64,000 nucleotides of DNA from Nilaparvata lugens (lineage: Eukaryota; Arthropoda; Insecta; Hemiptera; Delphacidae). Below, one piece after another: positions 30,718 through 42,531 of this stretch (position 1 is its first letter; every line of letters starts with the position of its first letter). The notes under the pieces are model-generated. The model was not told where the DNA came from. It saw nothing but the letters and a program-made list of their open reading frames with translations, and made no database searches. The stretch lies in NCBI RefSeq assembly GCF_014356525.2, contig NC_052506.1, positions 98,944,997 to 99,008,996 on the forward strand. Reading direction: 5' to 3'. The translations under genes were made by a program, and so were the position numbers.

Positions 30718-31703
30718 CTGCTGCAACAGTCGTATGGGAATGCGTGAAATAGTCAAATTATACATGAAATGAAATATAATTCAATGCTCTACAATTTCGT
30801 AATTAGCACATTCTTGTTATTAATCTCAATTTACTGTGATTATATAGAACATTTCTGTATGAATGTTATTATAATTTCTTCGTCGTAATACATTTTTTAT
30901 GCTTTTGTACTCCAGAACGAAGCTCGGTCCCCGATATTGATTATGTAAACATGGGAGACGTTATGCTTTGAATCCAATGCTATGATTTGGATCATTTTCA
31001 AAATGATCTTGAAAAAAAAATCAGGTGATCTGAAACACCATTTTCTGCACCGTAAAACAGTAGCAGAATGACAGTGAGCTCACAGTCTAATAACCAGACT
31101 GTGAATGAATACAGAACACAGAACACTGTTCTGTATTCATTGACTGTGGTGAGCATTGTATGGGTGACTTCTGTTTTGACAGATAAAAGGTGGGCGCGTC
31201 AATAATTGCCTGTAGTAGAGTGGATTATCTGTTATTTCGTGAGACAATCGTTTCATCTATTTAGTTTAGAGTAATTTTTTTGCATATATCTCGGAAACTA
31301 TGCATCTTATAAACATTTGTATTTTGTAAAAAATTGAAGCTTACAAAATTACCAACAAGTTTTGTCCTTTACATTTTTCCCACTTATTACTTACATGCAA
31401 ATATCTTGGAAACAATGTGTTCTATTGACATAATCAACTACATGAAAATGAAGCTTAATTAATTTCCTACAAGTTTAGTTTGGAAGAGGTTTTCGATAAA
31501 TCCTATACTTTTCGAGATATTCATGTTCTAAAGTGATGCGTTATCGAAAAACCAGTTTTTCTCCATTTTTTCGCTCTTTCAAGTCTTACTTTTCAACAAT
31601 TGATGAAACAAGAATGTGCTAGTTACGAGATTGTAGAGCATTCAATTATCTCTCATTTCATGTATAATTCGACTATTTCACGCATTCCCATACGACTGTT
31701 GCA
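30718..31703. mobile_element. Foldback element, about 105-bp inverted arms
   Basis: The left arm 30718-30826 (TGCAACAGTCGTATGGGAAT...) is inverted at 31598-31703. The interior contains diverged tandem blocks around ATATCTCGGAAACTATG (31280, 31390, 31515) and a hairpin at about 31105-31140 (GAATACAGAACA and complement). No ORF. Related sequence occurs at 61800-62200. Confidence 0.55.
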
Positions 31704-31949
31704 ACAGTTTTAGTTTTGAGTGTCATTCTCAGATTTGCAACAAGTGACTTTCTTCGAATATCACACTATCTCCCATCTAAATTGGCAGTGTGCTTGAGCA
31801 TGAACATTCATATTGAGTACCTATTGAACGTCTGCGGAACTAAACACAGGGGTGTGTTTCAAACTTCCTACCAAACAAAGAGCATTGATATCATTCACGA
31901 GGTATTATGACACTCAACCAAGCTGCTCTATAGTGAGATTCACTCTAAA

Positions 31950-32374
31950 ATGTCAGCATTAGTTAAACGTCACGAGCTTCGATGCTATTTATTAGGTACG
32001 CTGACACACAGACATCCATTCTGTTGTAGTCAAAATAGGAAGCATAACAGTGACAAATATCTACAAACCACCAGGCATTATATGGTCACCTGGAGTGATT
32101 CCAATACAACCACATCCTGCAGTCTATGGTGTGATTTCAATAGCCACTACGAACAGTGGAGATATAAGACTCTGACGGAAATGGTGAAGCAGTGGTCGAA
32201 TGGGCTCAAGATGAGAATCTGAATTTACTATTGATGCTAAAGATAGTTTACTTTCAGTCGGCAGCATGGCATATTTGTTTACTTCAAGTGATAGCAAAGG
32301 CCAACCCTGCCAGCAACCCGGAAGATTTATCTGTGACTTCCCCCACAGTCAGCATCACCCAGCTCTCATATAGA
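31950..32374 (+). pseudogene. LINE endonuclease fragment
   Basis: Frames overlapping here read VTNIYKPPG, then DFNSHYEQW (family GDFNSHH..WG), then VEWAQDENLNLL and FQSAAW, then VTSPTVSITQLSYR: the APE endonuclease of a Jockey-like element, with two frame changes. It runs into the second assembly gap. Confidence 0.65.
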
Positions 32375-32474
32375 NNNNNNNNNNNNNNNNNNNNNNNNNN
32401 NNNNNNNNNNNNNNNNNNNNNNNNNNNNNNNNNNNNNNNNNNNNNNNNNNNNNNNNNNNNNNNNNNNNNNNNNN
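32375..32474. other. Assembly gap (100 N)
   Basis: Exactly 100 N. The base after the gap is the first base of the duplicated segment A, so the join is suspicious. Confidence 0.99.
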
Positions 32475-34148
32475 CCACCAACATCGTTTGTCAAATTTTA
32501 TTTTCGATTTTATTATACAATCATTAAAATAAATGATACAGCTGCATTTTGTATCATCATAATCTTCAATGATGGAAAAACGCCATTGTTGTCATGATGT
32601 GGAAATTCACAAAATCTACCATGTCTTCGTGTCATCTGCAAATCAGATAGCTTTTTGATGGGTCGCCTGAATTGGGAATATCTGGAACTCAAAATATCTT
32701 GCAGCTGGCCGGAATTGGAAATATATGGAACTCCGAATATGTTGACAGGCGGAACTCCGAATATCGTGCAGGCCGGCGGAACTCAAAATATCTTGTCAGC
32801 TGGTGGAATTGAAAGTATGTGGAATTGGAAATATATCGAACTCACAGTATGGATCGTTATTAGCGAGACTGTGTAAATGTGTGATGAAACAAATTTATCG
32901 CAAAACAAATATGAAGGGTTCTATAGTGAGGTCTACGTTATAATGACTATTAGATCAACTTTGGTTTTGCTATCCTTGTCTATCATTCGACAAAGCCGGT
33001 GGTATTATCCTTTTCCAGGTCCACAACAATGCCAATTATGTTTATGACAGTGTAGAAATATAATTAATTAATGCAGAGAATCGGCATCGCTATTCTTCTA
33101 TCTTTATCGACTGCCATTATAACGTGGACCTCACTATATATAGTTAACCTAGAATAAATTCATCAACAGTCGTCAGTCTTGTTTGAAACAGATAACAGAG
33201 TTTTGAAAACTTGCATAATAATTATGTACATTACTATTATTTCATAAACCACTATAATTTTAATTCGTGTTTTTACTGTTGGTTATGGTATTAGTTATAA
33301 AATGAAGTAGCAATAATGTAGCATACCTAATAAAAAAATCTTCATTATAACAAGAAAGAAACTGACTTATATGTTGGTAAGTATTTCATTATTTAGGATT
33401 TGAATTTTCCTATTGAAATATTATGTTGCTATTTATCCATGATAACAATTAATGTTTATTTTTCAAGGTTGTTGGTCATTAACTTAGTTACATAGGTACA
33501 GTATTTCCTAATACATTTAGAGTTAAACAATAAGCAAGTTTCACTGTGAATCAATGAGATTGGTTGATCAACATTGTTTCATTGTTTATCACTTTATTTT
33601 ATAATCATGGGTATCACATAAAGTAATACAATAAAAAAGACAACTTTATATTTTCAATGTTTTAATTAAAAACATCAAACTTAAAACTAGAGTAGCATAC
33701 CATATTTTATTGATTTAACTTATTTTGGCTATTTAGTTTTATTCTGATGATAATTCACTTAGCCTATATTTATTTAATTTATGCTAGGCCTAATTGGAAA
33801 CTATTTTTCAGATAACAATAGCAATTGCTTCCCTGCGTATCATCATTACTACTGCCTATATCATACCTATATTTTGAGTTTTCTGTGGAGAATGAATGGC
33901 TCAAGTTAATGAAGCTAATGAAATATCAAAAACCTACCAAGTAAGTTTTCTTTAATATCAACCTATTAAAACTAGATGTAAGTTACTTAAGTTTTGTAAA
34001 ATGGTTTATTTACTTCTTTATGATTTAACTTCTTCAGCCCTTGCCAGTAATGCCAGGTCTTTGGGAACATTAAAAACTAGAAACTTTATAAAAGCTATAC
34101 GGTAAAATATAAGTTGATGTGTTCCAATAATCTAATGAAATTAATTAA
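32475..34148 (+). repeat. Repeat segment A (uninterrupted copy)
   Basis: Nearly identical to 42532-43282 joined directly to 60187-61108. It contains a degenerate 25-30 bp minisatellite (32660-32830, GGAACTCNNAATAT units) and a mariner-type MITE (32924-33136). It preserves the empty target site AATAATTATGTACATT at about 33217-33232. The left edge coincides with the gap; beyond 34148 it differs from the other copy. Either an older repeat or a recent local duplication. Confidence 0.85.
32924..33136. mobile_element. Mariner-type MITE (copy in segment A)
   Basis: Inverted ends TAGTGAGGTCYACGTTATAA, flanked by TA on both sides (32922-32923, 33137-33138), 213 bp. TA duplication and size fit a Tc1/mariner MITE. 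Confidence 0.65.
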
Positions 34149-34383
34149 CAACAAGGAAAGTTGTGTGAGTGCGCCACACCAGATTTTTTAAATTGGTTGT
34201 AATAGTAATATCATGTGTTATCAAGTGATTAGAAGTAAAATGTGTAGAACAATATTCATCTGATCATGTTAAATATTATGGGAGGAAAATGTAGCTTAAA
34301 TAAGACTTCCATATTGCATTTTCTCTAGGCTGAGAACGCTGCAGCAATGTGCTATGAAATATTTTGTCAACTCCATTATGTTA

Positions 34384-34572
34384 AGCTGCATTCAGGTACA
34401 CCAAAGTTATTAACAAAATGTTGATAATCTGATCCTTATAGATTGAACAGAGCTTGACAAACACATTATATATGTTTATCGCTGTGTATGATAAGTTAAG
34501 TTCAATCTAATAGAATCTATAAAAGGATCAAGCTATTAACATTTTGTTAATAACTCTGGTGTAAATGCAGCT
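34384..34572. mobile_element. PIF/Harbinger-type MITE
   Basis: Inverted arms of about 60 bp starting AGCTGCATT at both ends, flanked by TTA on each side (34381-34383, 34573-34575). A 3-bp TTA duplication is diagnostic of PIF/Harbinger. 189 bp, non-coding. Confidence 0.7.
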
Positions 34573-35026
34573 TTATATAGTAATTGTATTTTTAAATTAT
34601 TTTTTCTAAAACCAATACATTGAAATATTTTGGCAACCTTCATTAAGTTAGTACAGTATAGTATTTTTCAAGTTGATAAGCTAGGTTAATGGATCAATTT
34701 CTAATTCAGATTAGAGATTTTCAACTTGTTCAACTTTTAATTTACAGTAGAACCCCTCTAATCCGCCCTCAGCTGGTCCATCACTCCGGTTAATCCAACC
34801 ATCATCGAGCTGGCCGAGAGCCTGTTACAACTTGTCGATGACTCGTTGCCGCTCCATTGTTTATGGCCTCCGGGCCTCAGTCCCGTGTCACCTGTCCTCT
34901 TGATTCTGTCACGTGTTATTGTAGTGCACTGTGACACTTTATGATTGTATGTATACTGTGGTTTTAACATTGTTCTTTTTTGTTTACTGACACTTTCTTT
35001 GTGTGTGCCATGGTTTGTTTTCAAAC

Positions 35027-36534
35027 ATGTCAGTGAAAAAACGGAAACACATAACTCTATCACTAAATGAAAAATTAGCAGTGCTACAAAGACTGGACAA
35101 AGGAGAATCACTTCAAAATATTGCAAAGGAAATCAACATAGGTGTTACGACAATTAAGGATTGGAGGAAAAATCGTAAGGACCTTGAATCATATACAACT
35201 ACAATTGATTGTGAAAAGGCTATTAAGAATCGCAAATGCTAAAAAAGCCTAAACTTGAACTGCTTGATAACACATTGTGGATGTGGTTTTGTCAAGAAAG
35301 AAGGAAGAGAACCTTGTTATCAGGGCCAATTTTGAAGGAAAAGGCAATAATTTTGCACAAAAAATTGGAAGTCGGAAGTGAGTTCACTGCTAGTGAGGGC
35401 TGGATTGATCACTGGAAAACCCATCATGGAGTCCGATTTGTTACAATTTCAGGTGAGAAACTATCATCCGATGCCAAAGCTGCTAAAGAGTTTTCTCGTA
35501 AGTTTCAAGAAATTGTCAAAGAAAATTATCTGTTACCTTGCCAAGTTTACAATATCGATGAGACAGGGCTAAACTATAAAATGTTGCCTACTAAAACACT
35601 GGCAGCTTCAAATGAATCCGTGGCAGGAACAAAACTGATAAAAGATAGAATAACAGTCACTCCTTGTAGCAACGCAGATGGTTCGCACAAGCTTCCCCTG
35701 TTTGTTATCGGCAAATCCAAGAAGCCTAGGGCATTCAAACACATAGACCCATCTTTGACGGTTTATTACCGCAATCAAAAATCTGCTTGGATGGACTGCA
35801 ATCTTTTTAAATCTTGGTTTTTTGACAAGTTTGTGCCATCAGTCGAAAAAAATTGAAACAAAAAAATTTGCCTGCTCGTCCTGTACTCTTGTTGGATAAC
35901 ACGCCATCACATCCATCCGAGGAAGCTTAAGTGAAAGGTGAAATAAAAGCTCTCTTTTTGCCCCCAAATGTGACTTCACTCATACAACCGATGGATCAAG
36001 GCATAATTGAATGGCTAAAAAGGTGATATTGTCGAAAGTACATCAGCTCAATTTCAGAAAAATCTGAAGAAGGTTGCAACTTATTTGAAGGCATGAAATC
36101 CCTAAATATCAAAGATGCCATTTATACAATTGCTGCATTGTGGGATGAACTCAAAAATGAAACCTTGCAGAAATCATGGCAAAAGCTTTGGCCGGAAGTG
36201 ATGGATGAAAATGACCAGGTAGATAACAATCAAAACAGCGACACACAGATAATTGTTAAATAAGTACAAACTCTAGATCCGAATGTTACATCAAACAAAA
36301 TTGAAGAGTGGATAACCGAATGTGACAAAGATTGTGAAACCTATCAAGAACTCAATGATGACAAGATTGTTTCCACTGTTTTGGAACACAATGGTGAGGA
36401 ACATGTGAATGATGACTGTGATTGTGAAGAAGACAAACCCCCTACCCAGATTTCACACACTGATGCCAAGAATGCCTTTGACATACCTCTGCAATACATC
36501 ATGCAGAACCCAAGCTCAACTCCGATGGACGTTC
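35027..36534 (+). pseudogene. Tigger-like transposase
   Basis: ATG 35027 (MSVKKRKHITLSLNEKLAVL) begins the N-terminal HTH_psq/CENP-B-type domain (IAKEINIGVTTIKDWRKN). A one-base loss near 35235 shifts to the next frame with the second HTH (KKLEVGSEFTASEGWIDHW). The DDE domain follows: first Asp in YNIDETGLNYK, second in LLDNTPSHPS (35893, after a frame break at 35853), third in [10 protein letters not shown] (about 35990). Further stops at 35929, 36024 and 36262 and an acidic C-terminus. Several lesions, so inactive. Confidence 0.8.
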
Positions 36535-37926
36535 TGACGTTATTTTTTAATGAATAACGATTTGCCTCAGCTTGGCGTCAATCGGTAGAGCATGAGAATT
36601 AAAAACTATAAAATCTGGTCGTGGTTTTCGAGGATACAATTTCACTAAAATCTTAATAGGCTCATACAGGAGCTCTTGCAATAATTTAATAATGATTATT
36701 AACAAATATATATACAATTTATACTCTATGGTATTGGGGAGTAAAAATGAATGGTACACTATAAAAAATTTGATACATATATTAGATGAATAATTTTAAA
36801 AAATCAGGTCAATATAGAAAATATATAGAGCAACAAAATATACAATAAAACAAGAACAAAATCAAATAAAATATCACAGATCAGTACACTAGTTTTCAGT
36901 TCTATAGCACGAAATTTTACCATGTGCTTTTTAATTCATTGATCATATGCATTTATTTGCATGCAGCTTTGACATCAACTTGCTGTTGCTTGTTGATTTG
37001 GATAATCCTACTTTACATATTATTTCCCAAATCAGAGAATGATAAATTGACAAATCAATAATTATATATAAATTAATTTCTATAGTTCCCAATAAATTTC
37101 TTGATAGTAAATATATATATATCTCAGGGTGTAAGATTCAGCACCTGATGGAACTAGATAAATCAATTTATCCAAAGAACCAGAGCTACATTATATTATT
37201 ACAAATTGTATTATAAAATCAATGATTGGGTGAATGTAAGCATTACAAGCTTAGAACTTAATATTTTCTTAATTGGTGTACTTTTGATATATAAATTGTT
37301 TTTTGTATTAATTTTTTAATATTTAAACCTTTCCAACAAGCTAGCTTTTATTTTTATTTCACTCGTAGCACTGAGGGCGCCCTATTTTTATATCAACTAT
37401 TTTTCACTCACGTGCTGAGTTTTTATAAGTTGCTGGCAATGATCCGAAATTCCTGGTAGTCCTGGATTGTTGGTGGCCAAAGTTGTCTCTTCCAAGGGAT
37501 TAAATGAATATTTGTATGACTTTTGATTTAAAACAGCATCACAAAGTCTTATAGAAAATTAATAATTAGATTGTTACTTTAAGTCTTTAAAATGTACAAT
37601 GAAGGGTATTGTGCTCTACAAATTTTGGAGACATTCCATGGTGGTGTTTGGCAGGCAAGTGGCAAGTTCTCCTTTTCTTCTCACAATTTTCATCTCTGAC
37701 TTGCAAATTTACATAAAATTTGAATAATTTGCTTCTACGCCATTTAAAGGTTCAAATAGTTCATGCCAATCTATTAAATTATTACTTATGTCACATATCT
37801 GATATTTTATCTAATCTTTAAAAACGTTAATCGCATTTGGTAATACTAGACTATTATTCCACTTTAGACCTATAAATTTCTTTCAAATAGGGATTCTATT
37901 TACCCATCAGATTTTGATACATTACA
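36535..37926 (-). repeat. 3' LTR of the Tigger-nested Gypsy-like element
   Basis: Starts TGACGTTATTTTTTAATGAA and ends TACATTACA on the plus strand, matching the edges (TGTCACGTTATT... and ...CTTTACA) of the tandem-array LTRs and sharing TATCTCAGGGTG and CACGTG(C/T) blocks. At about 1.39 kb it is some 600 bp shorter than those LTRs. Confidence 0.65.
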
Positions 37927-39018
37927 CATGCCCCCGAATTTGAATTCAAAATATTTTGAGAATCAATAATGTTTTTAATACAAATTCTTTCTTCAATATA
38001 TCGACATAACCTTTCCACCAAAAACACTTTCAAATATCACAACAATTCGCAGACCTTATCTGCTTACGCCCCCCTTAAATCTCCATCAAATATAATAACA
38101 AATTTTCTCCTTATCAACACAAAAATATCACAAATACACCATCTTAAACACATTTCTTCCTCTACAACCTGATATAGCACTTTCAAATCTGCCGCTTGCA
38201 AATGGTGCCAACTTATCTTCATACAATATACATCTGACTCTCATATAACAAATTTCTTTCAAAATAAAATCGATTAACAAATTTTTTGGGGCTTATACTT
38301 CATTACAATTTCTAGGTCTTTAATATTAATATTATTCTATGGATCAGGTACAATTCTTCTTTTTGCTATACATTGGGTTAGGTTTTTTTGGTAACTCGTT
38401 TCAATTGAGGATTCTTGGTAACAACATGGCATAAATAAAGGTAATAAAATATAAAACATATAAATAAATATATTAACATTAATAGATACATTAAATAACA
38501 TATATAAATAGCTTTTGGAAACAATCCTTTTCTCAAAAACATATGTTGAGGGCTACATACTTTCAATCTAGATGGTCTCGACTAGTCTACTGGTTTTAGA
38601 TATCCACTTTTTTGATGTCATAATTCCTTAGCTTCTACTTCTACAGATACAAAGTTAACCTATTTGTCACAATTTTTACATTTTAAGGTAATTTACTTAA
38701 TTTTTTTTTTTATCCCCGCTTGTGCCCTTTTTTATACGATGTTGATTACGAAAATACATACTTAAAAATTGCTCTTTTGTTTGTTTCAGGCTTCTAACAG
38801 TTAGAAAGAATCAAAAATCGGATTTGTTGACACATGGTTCTATGCCAATATTAAATTTATTAAGACAAGTCAGTAATTGGTTGATAATGATGTTTTCCTT
38901 TGACTTCTTATCATATTTTCTTTCAAATTTGACAATATTGCTTGTAGAAATGTCGTGGTTTACTTGCATCTTCTGGCTGTCTACTTGTAGATATGCTGTA
39001 GGCTGGTTAGGTTATCTG
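37927..39018 (-). other. 3' non-coding region of the nested Gypsy-like element
   Basis: Alignable with 45282-46254 of the tandem array (for example GGCATAA(A/T)TAAA and CAGGCTTCTAAC blocks). No ORF supported. Confidence 0.55.
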
Positions 39019-39882
39019 CTATCCGTTTGTTATTGATAGATGAGGCTGTCCTAATGATAATTTTTCCTTCATAAATTTAAAATCCTGGTATCTTGTATAC
39101 TTCTTCAACCTATTCATTGATCCAGTTCCATTTAATCCATTGTTATGTCCAATCAACTCATTGGGTTTCATGTCTCTATTTTCGTGTTTGTCACTATAAT
39201 ATTCATTTGATATTTTCAATTTACATTTATTATTGATCATCATGATGACAACAATAAGCAATTTAACAATACAGGATTTTCAATCGACAATAATACCTTC
39301 TTTCAACACTAATACAACTTTCATCATCACATTAATATTACAGACTCTAAATAATAAGACAGCCATAATAACAATCATAATACAGTTACCCAATACATTT
39401 AATATCTCTTTCATAGCATATCCTTTCCATAGATAATAACAATCAGGTGCTTTTATTTTCACTGGATTACTCCTTATTTCTTTTAATTCCACACAACATT
39501 TTCCATTCATTAGTTTCTCACAGTACTCTTCATCGCTTTCATTCAGGTAGCCATCATTAGTTTCAATTTCATTCCATTTATTTTTTCCCCAGTAGCGGTC
39601 ACATTGATAAGCAGCTGTTTTAAATTTTATGTGCCGTGGATGAATGCCGTCGGTCTCTTCCTGCCCTCTGTCATCCTGGTGTCGATTGTCCGGTGTCTTG
39701 GCGTCATGCTGGCATGGTTTGAATCGGGTGTGTGGACGGTGTAGGCACGTGCTGGTCCTCCCTGGTTGCTTCTGCCTGACTTTCCGCCTCAGGGCCTTGT
39801 GGTGCTGGTTCCTTCGGTCCCGGTCCTCCTTGGGGTCCTTGGTCTGCTGTGGGGTCGAATGATGCGTGGGTGTAGTGTTCAA
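39019..39882 (-). pseudogene. Cys-rich, membrane-anchor-like segment (possible env remnant)
   Basis: Continues the gag frame after its TAG (40024-40026). First a Pro/Lys/Arg/His-rich region (about 90 residues), then an acidic Cys-containing part (YQCDRYWGKNKWNE, EEYCEKLMNGKCCVELKE, APDCYYLW), then a hydrophobic stretch of about 20 residues (ILNVLGNCIMIVIMAVLLFR). A TAG at 39280 is followed in the same frame by a second hydrophobic stretch and a polar tail. The ectodomain-TM-tail layout resembles an Env C-terminus, but no family motif is recognised. It could also be a captured or random segment. Confidence 0.35.
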
Positions 39883-40023
39883 AGCGGGATGTATGATGGT
39901 GGTCTCCTCCTGGCGACTGTTTGTGCTCTCCGGTGGTGATGGGTCTTTGGTGGGGAACAGTATACTTAAAATGGGTTGTTGCTTGCGGCTGGTTTTTGGT
40001 GGTGGTTTATCTGGTGTTGGTTT

Positions 40024-41215
40024 CTATGTTCTTTGTTGGTTTAATCTGGTTGCATGCGCTAATGTGTAGTTTGTACTTATTTGATGTGGTGTCGGTTTAT
40101 AATTTCTATTATAATTAATGTGAGCATAACCATTATTTGTGTTTAATTGATCATGGCCATCATAATAATTTCTGCGATTATTTTGCTGTAAGTAATGATT
40201 TGTTGGGCGATTTTGAAAACTTCTGTTCTTCCAATTGTTATTTTGTTTATGATCATAGCGGTGTTCGAATTGAGGAGTAGATTGGGAGCGATTATATGGT
40301 GCAGGTTCATAGGTTTGGCTGGTGTGCTGATTAATTTTTGAATTATGTTGATTCTGTGCATACATTTGATCTGACCAGTGATTTGGTATTGCCATCACGG
40401 ATTGTATGCCATATAGATGATTTATTAATTGTTTACAATCAGTTATTGGTTGAGTGGCGAGCGCCATTCTAACTTGATAAGGTAGCTTTTTCAAAATGAT
40501 ACTCACTAAAGCAGATTCATTTATCAGCTCATTCAGCTGAGAATTCTTGAACTGTAGGGCAGTGATGAAAGTGGTATATGCACCATCTAGATTAGGATTG
40601 AAATCGCATGATATAATATCCGCTAGTACATCCAACTGTTTACTTCTGCTCCAATACTGTTCCAGGAAGACAGCGATAAACTCCTCCAATGATGTAAACT
40701 CATAGGCTCTACTCCGAAAAAACATCAGGGGTTCGCCACTTAGTAAGCTGGTCAAACAGAGTCGCCACATACTCCAAGAGGTGGGTGCAAGAGTTTGTAC
40801 TAATTTTATTTGGTCAATGAATGGTTGAGGTTGCAAATAGCAATCCGTATTATCAAATTTACTCAGTCCCTGCAGTATACTGTGTGAATTAATGCCGTCT
40901 GCCTGAGTTCCATGGGGTTGTTGCTGAATTTGATTTTATAATGCTACTATTTTCTCATGTCCCATCTGCCATTGATTACTACTTGCAATTTTATTAGTCT
41001 TTACCTCTTGGTTTAATTGTGTTAGAGTGGATTTTTGTATTTGCAGAGTTCCATTTAAAGCTTTACATGTTTCTGTGTTCTGATTTAGATTACTTTGTAA
41101 TTGGTTCAGTTGTGTGTACATGTTGGTTTGTTTATTTTGAATAGCTGTGATACTATTAGTATTTTTATCCACTGTAGTTGATAGGTTTTGGTCAGCGGCT
41201 GTAATCTGTTTTTGA
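40024..41215 (-). pseudogene. gag: Gypsy-like gag (truncated), nested element
   Basis: Homologous to the gag at 48225-50213: coiled-coil remnant (NQNTETCKALNGTLQIQKST), a TAA at 40936 in frame where the relative has Glu, then the capsid-like region (FIDQIKLVQTLAP, FLEQYWSRSKQLDVLADI, LKKLPYQVRMALATQPIT) and an Asn/Gln/Tyr-rich tail. Ends at TAG 40024. The N-terminal 270 residues are missing. Confidence 0.75.
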
Positions 41216-41344
41216 TTTCTTGTTTTTTGTATTATTCTGAATGTAAATTAATAAATATTGACTTCCCTCAGATAATCCAACCTTTTTTGCATTCTGACCA
41301 TGCCCCCGGTCCCAAAGGTGACGGATTAGATGGGTTCTACTGTA

Positions 41345-42227
41345 TAGTAAAGTTACAGAATAATATAAGTTGAAGTTATAAAATGTGTAAAACTCACCTC
41401 ACATAGTCTGGAAGTTGAAGTTGGTTTCCACTTAGTATGTCTACAGTTTTGTAGCCAAATAGCTATTTTAGAACTATCAGACAGAAAACGAAACGTTCGA
41501 AAGCCTTTGGCATCATTATTGCAACAATTTGGTGCGGAGCAACCCCCAATGATTGCTATTTTATTAAAATTACAGTGGCAAAACTAGCAAATTCATAGCA
41601 CTCTCAATGTAAACACGTATGAAAGATGGGAAGTCTATGGAACAAAATGGCGACTGCGTGTACCCAGTCTTTATAGTGCATTATCATAACCTAATCCCAA
41701 TGAATTAGGTTAATGAATGACAAATCAAATTGTGATCCAATAACTAATTGTAAACTGTAGGATTTTTGTAATTTTGTAGGATATGTGGATTGTGAAATAT
41801 TTAAATAGAAACATGCATCGTGTATATAATTTGTATCATGATTAACAAATTTAGATATGTATAATTTAAGTGAAAATAGCTTCTCTACAGGGTTCCTACA
41901 AAAAAGTATAGCTCACATATTTTACTGTGGCTATCAAATCATCTTGTGTTTGTTTTATTATATCAATCAGAGTTGGTAATAAAAATTGTAATCTTCAATA
42001 TGCTATTATACGTTTTAGATAGCTAGGCTATCTATAGTGAGATTTATTCAAACTTTGAACTAGTATTCCTTGGTAATTCTTGAAGCTAATCTTTTGGAGA
42101 ATCTTGTTTTGTCATGTGTATGAGCAGAGTTGGTTTAAAATGGACAGCAACTTAGTATTTGATTCAATTATGGCTAATTTCGATAAAGAAGACTGTCAAT
42201 TTTGTGGGACAGTGTTAAGTGCTTTGA
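41345..42227. other. Non-coding stretch
   Basis: No supported gene. A short plus-strand frame near 42140-42260 (MDSNLVFDSIMANFDKEDCQ) is open for about 40 codons only, with no recognised family. Confidence 0.4.
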
Positions 42228-42500
42228 CTAGGTCATCAAAACTTCTGGAATTATTGTAGAAATTTTCTTTTTTGAGATTAGGAATAGATATTGGAAACCA
42301 ACAAATGAATCGCCTAATGCCAAGAATCTCAAAGTTGGGGCCAATCGTTCTTGTAAAGTTATTGCTTTCCTCATAATGGTATCATTTGTTTGAATAACTA
42401 ATTGAATTAGATTCATTATATTAACAAAATGATGTTTTGACATCCCAATAAAGTTTGAATTGTCAATCTCATATCTTATGTGATGTAGCAATTTATTTCC
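42228..42500 (-). pseudogene. PIF/Harbinger transposase N-terminal fragment
   Basis: About 88 residues: HHFVNIMNLIQLVIQ, NDTIMRKAITLQERLAPTLR, FLALGDSF, ISKKKISTIIPEV. This is the conserved region upstream of the DDE domain in HARBI1-like transposases (F..LL..I...DT.MR.AI....RL..TLRFLATG.S, IS.II.EV). The catalytic part is not found nearby. Confidence 0.75.
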
Positions 42501-42531
42501 TTACTTCAACCTAAAATCGTTCAACCCACCG

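Larger units (their letters stand above)
36535..41215 (-). mobile_element. 5'-truncated Gypsy-like element inside Tigger (gag, no pol)
   Basis: Related to the tandem array at 43283-60186: one 3' LTR (36535-37926), a similar 3' region (37927-38945), no protease, RT or integrase, a gag of about 88% similar residues, and an end at about 41215 in the coiled-coil part of gag where Tigger sequence resumes. The 5' LTR and gag start are missing, so insertion or later deletion removed them. No target duplication visible. Confidence 0.7.
34745..41342 (+). mobile_element. Tigger (pogo-group) DNA transposon carrying a nested LTR element
   Basis: The left end CAGTAGAACCCCTCTAATCC (34745) and the complement of the right end, CAGTAGAACCCATCTAATCC (ending 41342), are inverted, flanked by TA at 34743-34744 and 41343-41344. 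The transposase gene occupies 35027-36534, then a Gypsy-like fragment (36535 to about 41215) intervenes, and Tigger sequence resumes to the right end. The original Tigger would have been about 1.9 kb. Confidence 0.85.

Noticed and set aside
32655..32876. 73-codon ORF repeated at 42712
   Set aside because: Covers a degenerate minisatellite in the A/B repeat; conservation reflects duplication of the DNA.
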